From: Phyllostachys edulis | Taxonomy: Eukaryota; Streptophyta; Magnoliopsida; Poales; Poaceae | Reading direction: 5' to 3' | DNA: 64,000 bases | Assembly (NCBI GenBank): GCA_036346405.1 | Contig: CM070548.1 | Location: 88,123,333-88,187,332, forward strand | Shown: positions 11,884-22,975 of the stretch, piece after piece | Layout: each line of letters opens with the position of its first letter | Position numbering within the stretch: position 1 is the first letter of the stretch | Notes under the pieces: model-generated | Told to the model about the DNA's origin: nothing | The model's database searches: none | The model's input: only the letters and a program-made list of their open reading frames with translations | Translations under genes and position numbers: made by a program

Positions 11884-14470
11884 ATGGCAGAGGCACCGTC
11901 TTCGTCGCCATCACCGACGTCGCCGAATGCATCTGGATGTCCGACGATAGTGATACGTAAGTGAGATGGCAGAGGAAAATTGAAATTGCCTGTGGACCGA
12001 CTGATCATCACGGAGGTCAGTGACGTTGGGATCCCTCTAAGTCCCCATAGATCAACGGCGAGATTCCAGACCATCTGCGGGATACTTGCAAGGGAACGGG
12101 TCCCCATCACCACACCAAGCTGGAAGTCTCTAACGGACGTACAGAGAGGCCAGCCGTGGACAGAAATTTCAGCCAAGTTCACTATCCCAGAAGCAGACAT
12201 GGCACGCGTGGACCGACAGGCATTGCTCGCGATGGGACACACGTGGAGGACCTTCAAGAGTACGCTTGTCACGAAGTACGTGAACATGGGTCAAACGCCC
12301 TTCACGAAGTTTCCATTCTTGTCGCGGGATATATGGGACGAGTTTGTGCGGATGAAGACGATGGCCGAATTTCAGGAGCAAAGTGCGGCGCACAAAGCTC
12401 TCTAGACACGAAACAGTCACCCCCCACAGACTTTTCACTGCTGGGTACGCGGGTAAATCCACAGAATGGGCGGCGGAGGACGAAAACGCAACCGGCCCAT
12501 TTGCTAAGATCACAGACGAGCGTGACCAAAGCTGGTTAAGAGTGAGGGCAAAAGTCACGTCTTCGGGTAGCATCTCTTTCACAAACTCGGCAGACCAGGA
12601 AGTGTCCCAACGTCTGGTAAATATGTCGAACTACCTAGTTGTTAATAAGTCCATAACTTCATAGTGTCTATAATAACATGATGACTCCTTGTAGCATGAA
12701 TTGACTGCCGAAACTTCCCAAGGCTCCTTCTAAGCAAACAAGGAGAAGGATATACTATCTACGGCCCTGGGAAACAAGGAGCACCCAGGTCGCACATGAG
12801 GCTTTGGGGTTTACGTACCTTGGAGTTATGGATTCCGAGGCGACTACGACACATATAGGAGTAGGAAGAGATCCAAGGCCGAGCACGAGGACCGGTTGGT
12901 ACAGATGCTTACTGCAAAATTTCAAGGACAGATAACAAGATTGTAGGATCAAATGAATCAACTCCTGAACAAGTCGCAAGCTGCCCCCGTTATTTTCGAA
13001 GCCAGTCCTCCTCGACATCGGAGTAGCGTCGCATCCACGCATAATTCTGAACATGATGACGTCCAATTACCTATTGACGACATCAAGGTAATGTACATCT
13101 CTAGAATACTCCAAAGATAGACCTATAGGATGCCTTAGCTAATTGTGTATCATTTTGTAGGAGCCGACGCCCCGCAAGCTCCAAGTGAGGATAGTTGGGT
13201 CTATTTCTATTGAGGCTGGGCAGGGGATGGCGTATCCGTGCCAGGAAGGGACAGTGCAGCACGGTGCCCAGCTGGCGCAGGGTTATGCTAGGGTCTAGGT
13301 GGACATGGTACATGACAATTTCATGGCCGTCCCGTTGGAGATTCGCCCGAACGAAGATATCAGAACACTAGGGAATGCCATACACACTTTTATCTAGTGG
13401 CCCAAGAAGGACAACACCCTAGACCTAGTAGTGCCGCGATCTCGACACGGCCATTCCTCTCCAACAGGACCCTCGATGACTCCACCTCATCCTTCGCCTC
13501 AGAAGGCCACCTCATCGGTTCCTGTGGAGAAGACATCGAAGGAACAAGAAAAGCGTGCCGTGATATCAGTTTCCGAGTCGTCTCGCATGAAGACGTGTAG
13601 CGGGCCAGTCGTTAAGGCCAAATCGAAATCGATGAACATTAAGACACTTCCCTCGAAATACTCCATCGGAAGTCCGTTGGTCACCGACATAGTATTACGC
13701 CGCGCTGGACTAGGTTGTCAGGCTTTGCATGTCTAGTACACGCGGAAGATCAAAGAGAAGGGGTACGATACTGGAATCACCGTCAGATACAAGGATGGGC
13801 ATTTCTTCAATGGGCCAGGCCACTTCGTCGTGGGCTTCAATGACTTATACGACCTATTCAACCTCACTGTCCTCGACGCCTCGCTTCTATGATGTTGGAC
13901 ACTGTAAGTGTACAATCAAGTTCTACATTCACGTAATACCGATAAATATCACAACTCATTGTTTATGTATAGATACATGATGATAAAAGCCCAGGAAATT
14001 GACGAACCGGTGGATTTCCTCGACCCACACGTGGTCTCTATGCAAACCATCAAAGAAGACATATCCTTCGTCGAGAAATACATAACGACGACATTGTTTC
14101 GTCAGGACGACAAGGACTACATACTGGTGCCCTTCAACCAAGAGTAAGTGCTTCACTACTTGCTATATAAATTTCATTTGTACTTTATACGCAGCACAAA
14201 CTTAGGTTTAATGACTATAGCGACATACATGAGTAGGTTCCACTGGATCCTTTTAGTCATTGTACCAAAGAGGAACAAGGTAATATACCTTGATTCCCTA
14301 ATCAGCAAAAAGCACGACTTCAGCATTTTGAAAGGAATACTCGACATGTATACTCATTTCCTCCATACATAACTCTATTGTAGTCTTCCTTCATTTGAAA
14401 TGGCCGAGGATAACTTTTTGGAATCATGTAGGTCGTTCATCATTTATGTTGCCAAAGGAGGACCATACAA
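11884..14470 (+). pseudogene. Second CACTA gene: Ptta/En-Spm-type protein with Ulp1-like tail
   Basis: From ATG 11884, after a short duplicated GAGATGGCAGAGG start region, frame at 11980-12405 gives 141 residues matching the plant transposase Ptta/En/Spm type: a TKYVN...GQTPFTKFPFLSRDIWDEFVRMKT block, then GYAGKSTEWAAEDENA and TSSGSISFTNS (12440-12590). A coiled glutamine-rich stretch follows (about 12900-13080). The last part, 13960-14350, reads like a C48 (Ulp1) peptidase: FLDPHVVSMQ, ILVPFNQE, then FHWILLVIVPKRNKVIYLDS with the catalytic-type His-Trp. I cannot place the catalytic cysteine. Introns with GT/AG borders and several stops are present. Such second genes occur in many grass CACTA elements. 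It is non-functional here. Confidence 0.65.
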
Positions 14471-14859
14471 GGGATCGAACGCCACACTAACACAAAGGAC
14501 GCGATTTTCGGTACGCACTACAATACAATAATCCTATATCATACTTCGTAATAATGCGTCTCGAACTGACTATACCTATATATGTAATTCTATTTTTGCA
14601 GTGCCCCCATCAAAAAATAATCACCTATGTGTATTCTATGTTTGCCATCATATGGAGCAAATCATTTGTGCTAAGATGAAGGATCCCGAGGTTTATCAAT
14701 CTCAAAATAATTATTTCATAATTATAAATTTAAATATATATGCTTACCACTTTACTCTTGCTAGTGACGGGACTTGATCATAGATTTAGATGCACTCGCT
14801 ATAAAGAGGTCATGAACGTTCGAGGAGGCTCTGCGCCTTCATCAAGACACAGATCTCTT

Positions 14860-16350
14860 TTTGAACTTTCTTAGTTCTTTTCGAACCTTTTCGCTCATCC
14901 GAACTTCCTTGTTCATTTGAACTTTTGTGGATATTTCTGATACCTTCTTCAAGTGGTATCTTCTTTGGATCTTTTTGATCCTTGTGATCTTTTTAGGCTT
15001 TTAAGTCTTTTGTGCATCCCATTGTATCATATTGCATACATATGGAAAATCCAAAAAGATGTATTGTTATATAAGCTTACTGCTTCTTTTCTTTTAATTA
15101 ATGAAGCTTTGCTTATTACCTTTTGAGCTTTAGTATTTCAATTCTTGCTCAAGATTGTGTCTAGTTCTTTGACTTGCTAGAATTATCATGCTTTTACATG
15201 TGCAAAGAATGTCTTTGCTATTTGAGCTAGCATTTTAATATAACTTGAACTAAAAGCGCAATTTGTGGATCTTTTAGCTAGTTGCACAATTAGTGATCCT
15301 TTTGTGACATTGGCCCTGTCAAAATTGCTTTGTTAGCTCTAGAATCTAGTATTGAACATCTTTGAGCCTTTAGTTCTTTAAAGAATAAAAACAACCCTTA
15401 TGCAAAATGAAAAATGATCTTTTGTGCGAAAAACCGATCTCACCAATCCTTTCTCATGATTTGCCATTGCATTAGGCATGAACTCAGGGGAGTTTTGGAT
15501 GACCTAGACCACTCTTTTAAGCTTTTTGTTGCTTGGGATGGTCATGCAAGGCTTGAGATCTAGCACATGGCTAAAAATGCAAATTGTCAAAATTGGTTGA
15601 AGCTTAGGAAGAGATTGTGGATGGCTCCTAGTTCAGATCTTCTTTATCGAGATAGACCTTTTATCAACTTGAACATTCATTGCAAATGAGAAACAGTTGA
15701 GAATTGGGCTTTTGACAAAAGTTGAGCTAAATGATTCATTTCAGGAGTTTTTGTCTCTAAGATGGTCTTTGCTAGCTTCTGGATCTCACAATGACATTCT
15801 GATATGGCCATTATCACTTTAGGATAACTGTTGTTGAACTTGCTAATTTTGAAGCGTTGCTTAATTTAATCCAACAACATGTGATATATTGAGCTCATTA
15901 GCCTAGCTTTGCTATATATGTCTTAACATGATCTTGCTAGCTTTGTCAGGCTTGTTGTATCTTGAGTAATGGTAGAAATGCTAGCCTGTTCAATTGAGTA
16001 ATCTCCAAAGCTTCTTTTACCTAAAAATTAAAAAATCAAAACAAAAATGAAGCCACCTCATTGCATTTCATGCATGCTCTTTCTTTTGCTTCTTCCTTAT
16101 TGTTGCACTTGTCATCTCTGGATGAGAGGAAGGCTTGACTCCTTGATGAATCCATTGTCAAAGGGGAGAAGTTTTGGCAAAAATGTGAAAAAGAGCTTTT
16201 TCAGGTTAAGGAGAAGTTCAGGATGTTAAGGGGAGAAGTTTTGTAAGAATGAGAAGTTAGGAGCTTTTGGAGAAATTGGGAGAAACCTAAAATTTTGAAA
16301 ATTTCTCTTGTAAAATGGTGATCATAGTGAGGGAGCATTTAAATTGCATT
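14860..16350 (+). mobile_element. Sirevirus 3' untranslated region fragment inside the CACTA element
   Basis: The segment parallels 37230-38640, the long region between pol and the 3' LTR of the Sirevirus at 29912-40673. Shared phrases include 'cattgtatcatattgcat', 'gatgaagctttgcttatta', 'ttgtggatggctcctagt' and the purine tract 'gtcaaaggggagaag'. No LTR or coding region flanks it. It lies between the second CACTA gene and the right subterminal repeats, so it was either inserted and then trimmed or captured by the element. Confidence 0.65.
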
Positions 16351-16728
16351 CTTTTGATCTATCAATGCCAATGGAGAGTTTCACCCCGTCGACACCTCTC
16401 AACCACCTGCAAACAATTGATTCAATTGTAATCCAATTGTAACTATAGCAACAATACTTAAACAAATTCTTTTGTAATTTATTTTGAGTGATGATCACTT
16501 TGAGTTGTCACCAATTGATTATCTGTGATGTATCTATTTTCTGCATGCTTGTTTTTAGAGGGCATGGCTAGCAATTCCTGAGGCTAGCCAAAAATCAAAA
16601 GAAAAATAGTTACGTATAAAGAACTATCACAGACGGTTTTTTGTTGAAACCGTCTGTGAAGGTATCATATCATAGACGGTTTCCATTAAAAATCATTTGT
16701 GATACGTAGGATATCACAAACGGTATTT

Positions 16729-16859
16729 TGTTGGAGATATTATAGATTAGGAAAGAGTCCATAGTTTAGGTAAGAGTCCAAGTCGTGTTGGAGTCAAACT
16801 ATAAATAAAGGACGTGGGGATCCCAAAAGGGACACACAACTATTCCCCGAAATTCTACA
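16729..16859 (+). repeat. Left LTR of miniature retrotransposon
   Basis: 131 bp, TGTTGG...CTACA, with a TATA-type ACTATAAATAAAGG near position 70 of the LTR. It lacks a 15-bp block present in the right LTR. Confidence 0.88.
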
Positions 16860-16871
16860 TGGTATCAGAGC
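16860..16871 (+). other. Primer-binding site (initiator tRNA-Met type)
   Basis: TGGTATCAGAGC starts at the base after the left LTR. It is the standard plant primer-binding site complementary to the 3' end of initiator methionine tRNA. Confidence 0.9.
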
Positions 16872-16904
16872 CAACCTCCCAACCCTAACCCGAGCAAGCA
16901 AAAC

Positions 16905-18540
16905 CCATACCTAAAGATCCGCCGCCGCCGCCATCTGGTGACGTCGATTTGCCGGCCGCCGTTGTCCCGCCGTGCGTGGTCCTCCGCGATCATGTCTCAC
17001 GAGAGCGACCACGCCGACGGGTTGCATGCGGCCCTCACATGACACGGAAGAGCAGAGGAGGGAGCCGAGATCCGTGAGGCTCAGCCGCAGAGGAGGCGGG
17101 AGGCTTATTGGCATGAGGTGGAGAGAAGACAAGGGCATGGCGGTAGCTCAGCGGTTGGTTGGCGGCCAAAGGCTTGGCGAAAGCAGTGGAGGCGGCTTGA
17201 GGCGGCGGATCTAGCTGTCAGGCGGGCTTGGGAGCGCCGGTCCGACGGTGGAAGAAGGGGATCCGCAAGGAGGAGCTCGGGGAAGGGGATATGGTGCTCG
17301 TGGCAGCGATGGAGTAGGGCGGCTTGCATGGGGCGAGGAAGAGGAGCAGCGGATCGGAGGCCGGGATCCCAGAGTTACGGACGGGATCCGTGGCCCATGG
17401 GCGGATCTGGGTGTGGGTGAGGAAAGCGAGGACGCGGCGCCAAGGCCGAGGTTGGGGTAGCGATGACGCGAGGTTGAGAGGCATGGCGTCGGTTGGCGAT
17501 GGCACGGCAGCGCATGATGAGGCGATGGTTGGCGAGGTGGTGCGCGGCGCTAAGACGGTTGGCGCGAGCCGACGGTTGGCGCAGGGCGTCGCGGTGTGTT
17601 GCGGGTCGAGGCTTCAAGGGGGAGGAGTTTCGGAGGAGGAGTCGGCCGGGGAGGAGAAGAAAGGGGAGAAGGAGTGCTTAGGGGAGAAGAACGGGATCGG
17701 GCTGGGGAGGAGATGAATCGGAGGTGAGAGGAAGGAAAGAACAAAGTTTCCTCCTGGGAGGAGGAAGAAGATGGTCGGATTTGCTGTGGGAAGAAGGTTT
17801 GGCTAGATCGCTGTGGAGATCTGATCCGGTATGGAGTATCCGATCTGGTGTAGGTGCTTCGAGGGTGAATGATTCAGATCGGCGGAGGATCTGGTGTGGT
17901 TGAGGGGAATCTAGGGTGGCGATTGGATCCGGTGTGGTGTGTAGGTCTCGATCTGGTGAGGTGTCAATGTGGAGGATCTGGTGTGGTTTGAGGATCTGGT
18001 ATGGAAGACAGGGGAGAAGACTGTTTCAGGTGGTGTTTTGGTGATTGTGCTAATAGTGGACTTGGATGATGGTGATGAGCTCGACGATGGTGCGGATGAA
18101 ATAAGAGCTGGTGGTAGCTCCAATGGAGGCTACATCGGTCGGCGGTGATGGTATTGGTGTCGTGCGGTGGTGTTGGTATAGGTGCTGAAGTTAGTGTTGC
18201 TGGAGATGCCCATGAGGATTGGAACTGGAGTCAGGTGTAATGGTCTGTGAGAAAGGTAGAGGTGGTGGATGCCGAGACTAGGGGCGTGTGGGTAGAGTGG
18301 TGGAGGCCGGGGGTGGCTGGGGTCATAAGGGTAGAGGAAGATGAGGTTGAGGTCAGGGCAATTGGTAGATGGTGGAGATAGATTTGGTGACGTCCCAGGT
18401 AGCATTGGTGGTGAGCAACTTTTTGGTGGCCTTTGTGATGGTATTGCTTATGGAGTCAATGTGTGGTAGGTTTTAGTAGATTCTAGAAATATAATTGCAT
18501 TATGTAACAAGATGGCCATGATTGTTATCTCATGCCCATC
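16905..18540. other. Non-coding interior of the miniature retrotransposon
   Basis: 16905-17760 is strongly GC-rich with long open frames on both strands that overlap each other, including overlapping arginine- and glycine-rich reads. 17760-18540 is rich in 'ggatctggtgtgg' variants, as a decayed tandem repeat. None of the frames resembles a known protein, and overlapping open frames are expected in GC-rich DNA. It could be a captured host fragment; I cannot identify a source. Confidence 0.45.
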
Positions 18541-18551
18541 TTGAGGGGGAG

Positions 18552-18697
18552 TGTTGGAGATATTAGAGATTAGGAAAGAGTCTAGAGTTTAGGTAAGAGT
18601 CCAAGTCGTGTTGGAGTCAAACTATAATATTCGACACTATAAATAAAGGACGTGGGGATCTCAAAAGGGACACACAACTATTCCCCAAAATTCTACA
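18552..18697 (+). repeat. Right LTR of miniature retrotransposon
   Basis: 146 bp, same ends as the left LTR, with a 15-bp insertion ('atattcgacactata') just before the TATA-like motif and a few substitutions. The near-identity of the two LTRs indicates a fairly recent insertion. Confidence 0.88.
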
Positions 18698-18702
18698 TAT
18701 TT

Positions 18703-18982
18703 TCTAACCGTCTGTGATATCCTACGTATCATAGACGGTTTGTAAATAGAACTGTCTTTGATATCCAGCGTATCACAAACAGTTCTTAATGGAAACTGTC
18801 TGTGATACTATACCTTCACAGACGGTTTCAACAAAAAACCATCTGTGATAACCGTATCACAGACGGTTTTTGAACCGTTTGTGATAACCGACTGTTATCA
18901 CAGACATATAAATTCAGACGGTTCAAAAACCATCTGTGATGACGATTCCAAACCATCTGTGATAAGCCTATATGTACTAGTG
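18703..18982. repeat. CACTA subterminal array and right terminus
   Basis: The 13-bp repeats resume after the miniature element and run to 'gataagcctatatgtactagtg'. Read in reverse complement this is CACTAGTACATATAGGCTTA, a CACTA-type terminus. No matching left terminus was found near 5600. Confidence 0.75.
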
Positions 18983-20615
18983 AGTTCCTGCTAAAGTAGG
19001 GTCTGGATTATTCAAGATATCTCGGACTCATTGCAGGTTTTGTATCGTTACCGAAGGTTATGGCAGATTTCTGCTTGTAGTGGGCGTCCGATGAGTCGAG
19101 TTTTTCCTCGACCTTCCAGTCGGCCCTGCTTGATTCCTTACTTGTGATGGGGTGAGAACATGTGAATTAACTGATGCACGTCCATCAGCTCGATTGCCTC
19201 CGGCAGTTGGTGCTTGAGCGCCCGTAGCGTCTCCACCAGCAAGTGGTGATGCGTTAACCCGTGGAGGATCATGCATAGCATCCAGATTGGTATATCTGAT
19301 TGTGTTAACTTCGTGGCACCAACAGTGATCTTCCGAGGAACTCCCGTCATAGTTAAGGGAGAGCCTTCCAGTGCTTCTGCAAGGAGTCTCCACGATGGGG
19401 AGCTATCGGAGATCACTGCCTCTGGTGGGCTTTATGGTGGACTAAGCCTGATTTGGCGGACTACCGACCGTATGCTGAGTTTCACCATGCCTACTTGGCC
19501 TACGATTGGTGATAACTTCATCGATACCCTTACCAGATGTCGCTTGGCCCGCAGAATATGTAGGAGCCATTGGCGAATACTGGTCGCTCATAACAATATC
19601 GAGAGTACATGGACTCTTTGATTGTAGAATTGGGCTCCCATTGCCGCCCCTACCGGTCGGATCAACTGGGCTTGCAGAGGTTTTCGGACGTTCCGAACTG
19701 GTCGAAACGAGCGGTCCCTCTGAGAGTGCCATTGTTGGTGGCGGTGTATCCTCATCCATCCGGTCGATTTCATCAATCTCTATGATTGGCGAGCTGGCGG
19801 AAGAGGAGAAGGATGATAACATCCTGTTTTCTTCTATGGCGCAGATGCATGCGTCCATGTTGAGATTGGAGGAGCCCGTCAAGTCGAACTAGTTTCCCTC
19901 ATCCCAAGTTCCTGCCACGTTCGTATGAGCGATGATGGAGCAAAGGAAGTGGATGAGGAATGCTTGAGCGAAGTAATCTTCAAGAACTCAACGCCTTCAT
20001 TTCCCCTACGGATGGCGCCGACTATCGACGATCGAGTCGCCGATCTTATGAAATAAATTGAGGAAAATGGCAAGGAGTTCTTAGGAGAGAATTGGACTGC
20101 TCTTTTATTGTTGTGAACTGGCTATTACAAGGGATGCCCTCGACAAGGCAGTGGACTAATCCTAATTATACTGAGAGTAATGCTTGCTATCTTGCTGAAT
20201 CAGACTTGAAACATGAATCTAATGCCGATTGTCGGGCTTCAATCTAATGCCGACTGTCCTCCACGCTCCATCTTTAAGTAACCGTCGAAGAGATGGCAGT
20301 TATTCCTTGAAGAGACGCATGTTGGAAGTGACATGACTGGTCGGAGCGAGGCGGCGATTGATAAAGTACCAACCGTTTGGCGGTTGAGTGTCTATGAGAC
20401 ACTCAACCGTAGGGTGGTTGTTGTCAGTGTCTTAGGACTATGAAACGTTGCGTGATATGGAACAAATATAACATGTGTTCCATTCATCACACGGTAAGGA
20501 ATATACTCAGAGTTAAATCTGGATGTTAGTTCATTCATCCTACAAGCAGTCATTTGGTCAGGAACAGGAACTGGGTACAGGATCTCATCCGACTAGGGTA
20601 CCCATTATGTAACCT
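18983..20615. other. Unassigned stretch, probably LTR-element internal sequence
   Basis: Open frames of 116-146 residues occur on both strands between 19271 and 19892. They overlap and match nothing I recognise. The texture, with serine- and proline-rich minus reads, suggests old gypsy gag or leader sequence, but no defining motif is visible. A hairpin lies at 20370-20420. Confidence 0.3.
20370..20420. repeat. Short inverted repeat (hairpin)
   Basis: Two 24-base arms with a few mismatches, separated by 3 bases: CAACCG...GTTGAGTGTCT and AGACACTCAACCG...GGTTG. The inner 13 bp are perfect. Its role is unknown. Confidence 0.5.
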
Positions 20616-21142
20616 TTGGAATCCTTACGACCACAGTGGTCGTTAGCCTTAGGGGTTACGACCATAAAGACATATGGTCTTTTATTATGCATTAAAGTAA
20701 TACATAGAGATTTTAATCATCGTGAAAAGTCTTGTCAACTTCGACGAACCACCCGAGATCATAGCACTAAACGATGCCTCGCGAGAATGTTTTTGGCTTC
20801 GGCGACGATTCACCACATCCAGCAGTCGTGTGGATTAATTACCACACAAACCCCCACTATTATCTATGAAGATAATGCAGCTTGTATTGCACAAGTGCAG
20901 ATGGGTTATGTGAAGAGTCAACTCACAAAGCATATTAACCCCAAGTTCTTGTATGCTCATGAATTGCAAAAGATTGACGAAATTAAAATACTGCATACTA
21001 AGTCATGTGAAAATCTTGCATATTTTTTTTACTAAATCACTTCCAGTATCTAGCTTTGAAAGGTGCATACGTGGAATTGGAATGATGAGACATAGAGAAG
21101 TGCAAAATTCAGGGGAAGAATCTTCACGAACTCATTATTGAA
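20616..21142 (+). pseudogene. Ty1/copia RNase H fragment
   Basis: Plus-strand frames give PTIIYEDNAACIAQVQMGY, TKHINPKFLYAHELQ and ILHTKSCENLA, continuing in the next frame as FTKSLPVSSFERCIRGIG. These are the hallmarks of the C-terminal RNase H region of plant copia polyproteins (EDNAAC, TKHI, ADIFTKSL). A single-base change of frame near 21025 separates the last two blocks. The upstream part (20616-20800) is eroded and no reverse transcriptase is present. It leads directly to a polypurine tract and a 3' LTR. Confidence 0.75.
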
Positions 21143-21374
21143 GCTTGATCACGAAGATCGAGTACCTAAAGAATAAATCCTAGAGATTAAATAAAATTGG
21201 GTGGAATTGTACTCTTTTTGCCTTGACGAGTTTTCCTGAAGTTTCTCGACTAAGATTTTTAATGAGGCAATTCGTGCAGCACAGCAGAACGTGTTTCATG
21301 TACTATTTCTCTAAATTTTTTCCATTGGGTTTTTATGGAGTTTTGATGAGACATAAACATATCGAATGAGTGCC

Positions 21375-21685
21375 CAAGGGGGAGTGTTAAGAAACCGGAC
21401 CTAGGCAAGCAGTCCTGCCCAACGATGGGCTCCTCATCCGTCCAGTGGTCTATATAAAGGAGGGGAACCCTAACCATTATACTACTGTTTACAGAAGAGC
21501 AATAAAGAGAAACCAAAAGTCCCCTCATATCTCTATTTTCAATCTACTTTTATGTTCTTGTATTTTTGAATTGTTCTTACGATTCTAAATCTATCTACGA
21601 GATAATTATTCGACCGAACTTAACCGCCTCGATACAAATATCCTTTCCGTGCGCGTAAACCAAAGGCCAGGTTCCCAGCTCAACA
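21375..21685 (+). repeat. Copia polypurine tract and 3' LTR
   Basis: CAAGGGGGAG (21375-21384) precedes a block that starts TGTTAAGAAACC at 21385 and ends at CTCAACA (21685), giving a 301-bp LTR with TGTT/AACA ends. A TATA-type CTATATAAAGGAGG lies at about 21450. The 5' part of the element is missing upstream, so this is a truncated element. The end at 21685 is inferred from the terminal inverted bases. Confidence 0.6.
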
Positions 21686-22700
21686 ACTGAAGCGCAACAA
21701 AAATACTCCTAGCACAGCCGCCTCATCACGCCTGATCGATTAATTTCACCGGAAGATGCGAAACCACCGAGCCGGCTGGCCAGGCAACTCCCCACGCCCT
21801 TTTACTTAAAGCGGCCACGACCTTTCGCCACAAACGGCTGTAGTAGTCACATGCACCGCCAACGCCCACCTGCCGCATACGCATTGCCCCGGGCGTGCAA
21901 AGCGGCCGGTCGCACGGCACGTCCGAAAGCCACCAAACCGTACCGAGCAAGCCTTTGCCGATCTCCACCAAGTACGCGCTTCCCCGCGCCAAGCACCCAA
22001 AAAAATCCGCACTACGCGTCGGCGTCGCCCACCCCGCGCGCGTCCGGCAACGCTTAGCTCGTGCAGGACCGCGGCAGCACGAGCCGGGAAAGACACTGGC
22101 CGGTGCCGTGCCTGGACCATGCACAGGCTGTCCGTCCGTCCACCAACTTTGGAAGCCCTGTGCAGATCCAGCCCAAGCGGTAGCCGGTGGTACTGCAGTT
22201 ACTGTTATTATTGCTCCCTTTTCTAAACTCCCAAGCTTTCTTCTCTTTCCATCCACCAGCGTGTATCATGTCCCCGTCCGTCTCAACACTCGCAAAGCAA
22301 TCATGAAGGGAGGCAAGGGTCGGAGGAGGTGGAGCCCATAACACGCGGGCAGGGCAAATTTAAAGGTGCCTAGCTTGTTTGTTGAAAGGATGGCGTGGGG
22401 AACTGGGGTAACGAACATTACTTGTCACGGGCTCCAGGCGACAAGGCAGCGGATCCTGCTGCTCGATCATGTTTGGCAAAAAGGAGCCAAGGGGCATCTC
22501 GTTTGTGTACTGCTAGTTGGCTCATTCGGGGGAGGAGGAATTATCTTATCTACCTGCAACCGCACGCAAGCAAGCCTCCACTTACAAAAAGGAACCTGTT
22601 AAGTGTTAGTAGGATAATGGCATGATAAGAGTTTTCATGGAGGACTAGCGTCACGTGGGTTGGTGCACTGTTGCTGACTGGTTCTGAGAAGAATTATATT
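21686..22700. other. GC-rich intergenic sequence downstream of the GRF gene
   Basis: 21700-22340 is GC-rich, and overlapping frames up to 176 residues are open on both strands. None resembles a known protein. 22350-22700 is ordinary intergenic sequence. No repeat ends were seen, so this may be old single-copy flank of the GRF gene. Confidence 0.35.
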
Positions 22701-22975
22701 GCAGGCAGGGGCTTCAACATGCAAGATGCAATTTGATTAATAGCGCACATAAGATTTGAGCGTCAAGGAAAACGGAGTCATGCCCCTCCGTCCAGAGGAG
22801 GCTGACTATGGGATCGATCGGTTTGATACATCTGCCACGGCAGACTGATAAATTACAGAAGCATAAAGTGTTTTGCTGCCACTGCACGGAGGGGGTGAGG
22901 GCCAGAAGAACTCAGAACACACCAGCAACCAAACCAGTACTTGGCACACAGGCAGCAGAATAATCCATACAACAT

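Larger units (their letters stand above)
16729..18697 (+). mobile_element. Non-autonomous LTR retrotransposon (TRIM/LARD-like), complete
   Basis: Two direct repeats frame the element: a 131-bp left LTR (16729-16859) and a 146-bp right LTR (18552-18697). Both start TGTTGGAGATATT and end AATTCTACA. TATTT flanks both sides (16724-16728 and 18698-18702) as a 5-bp target-site duplication. A methionine-tRNA primer-binding site follows the left LTR directly, and TTGAGGGGGAG precedes the right LTR as the polypurine tract. The 1.7 kb interior has no gag, protease, integrase or reverse transcriptase motif, so it depends on another element. It is inserted in the right subterminal repeats of the CACTA element, so it is younger than that element. 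Confidence 0.9.
5600..18982 (+). mobile_element. Large degenerate CACTA (En/Spm) transposon
   Basis: The block is framed by arrays of a subterminal repeat in both orientations (ATCACAGACGGTT and its complement) at 5640-5935 and at 16620-16728 plus 18703-18982. It ends on the right with a terminus whose reverse complement starts CACTAGTACATATAGGC. Inside are a TNP2-like transposase pseudogene, then a second En/Spm-type gene, both on the plus strand. The left CACTA terminus is missing; the first repeat stands next to LTR sequence at about 5590. A miniature LTR element (16729-18697) and Sirevirus-derived sequence (14860-16350) add to its length. It is not autonomous now, because both genes carry many stops and frameshifts. 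Confidence 0.75.

Noticed and set aside
17118..17716. Overlapping long frames in the miniature retrotransposon interior
   Set aside because: They are GC-rich composition with many frames open on both strands and no domain.
19271..19892. Plus-strand frames of 116 and 128 residues as a possible gene
   Set aside because: They overlap minus-strand frames of similar length, lack known motifs and lie among element remnants.
21726..22341. Frames of 148-176 residues on both strands downstream of the GRF gene
   Set aside because: They are mutually overlapping in GC-rich DNA, with no recognisable motif and no splice support.
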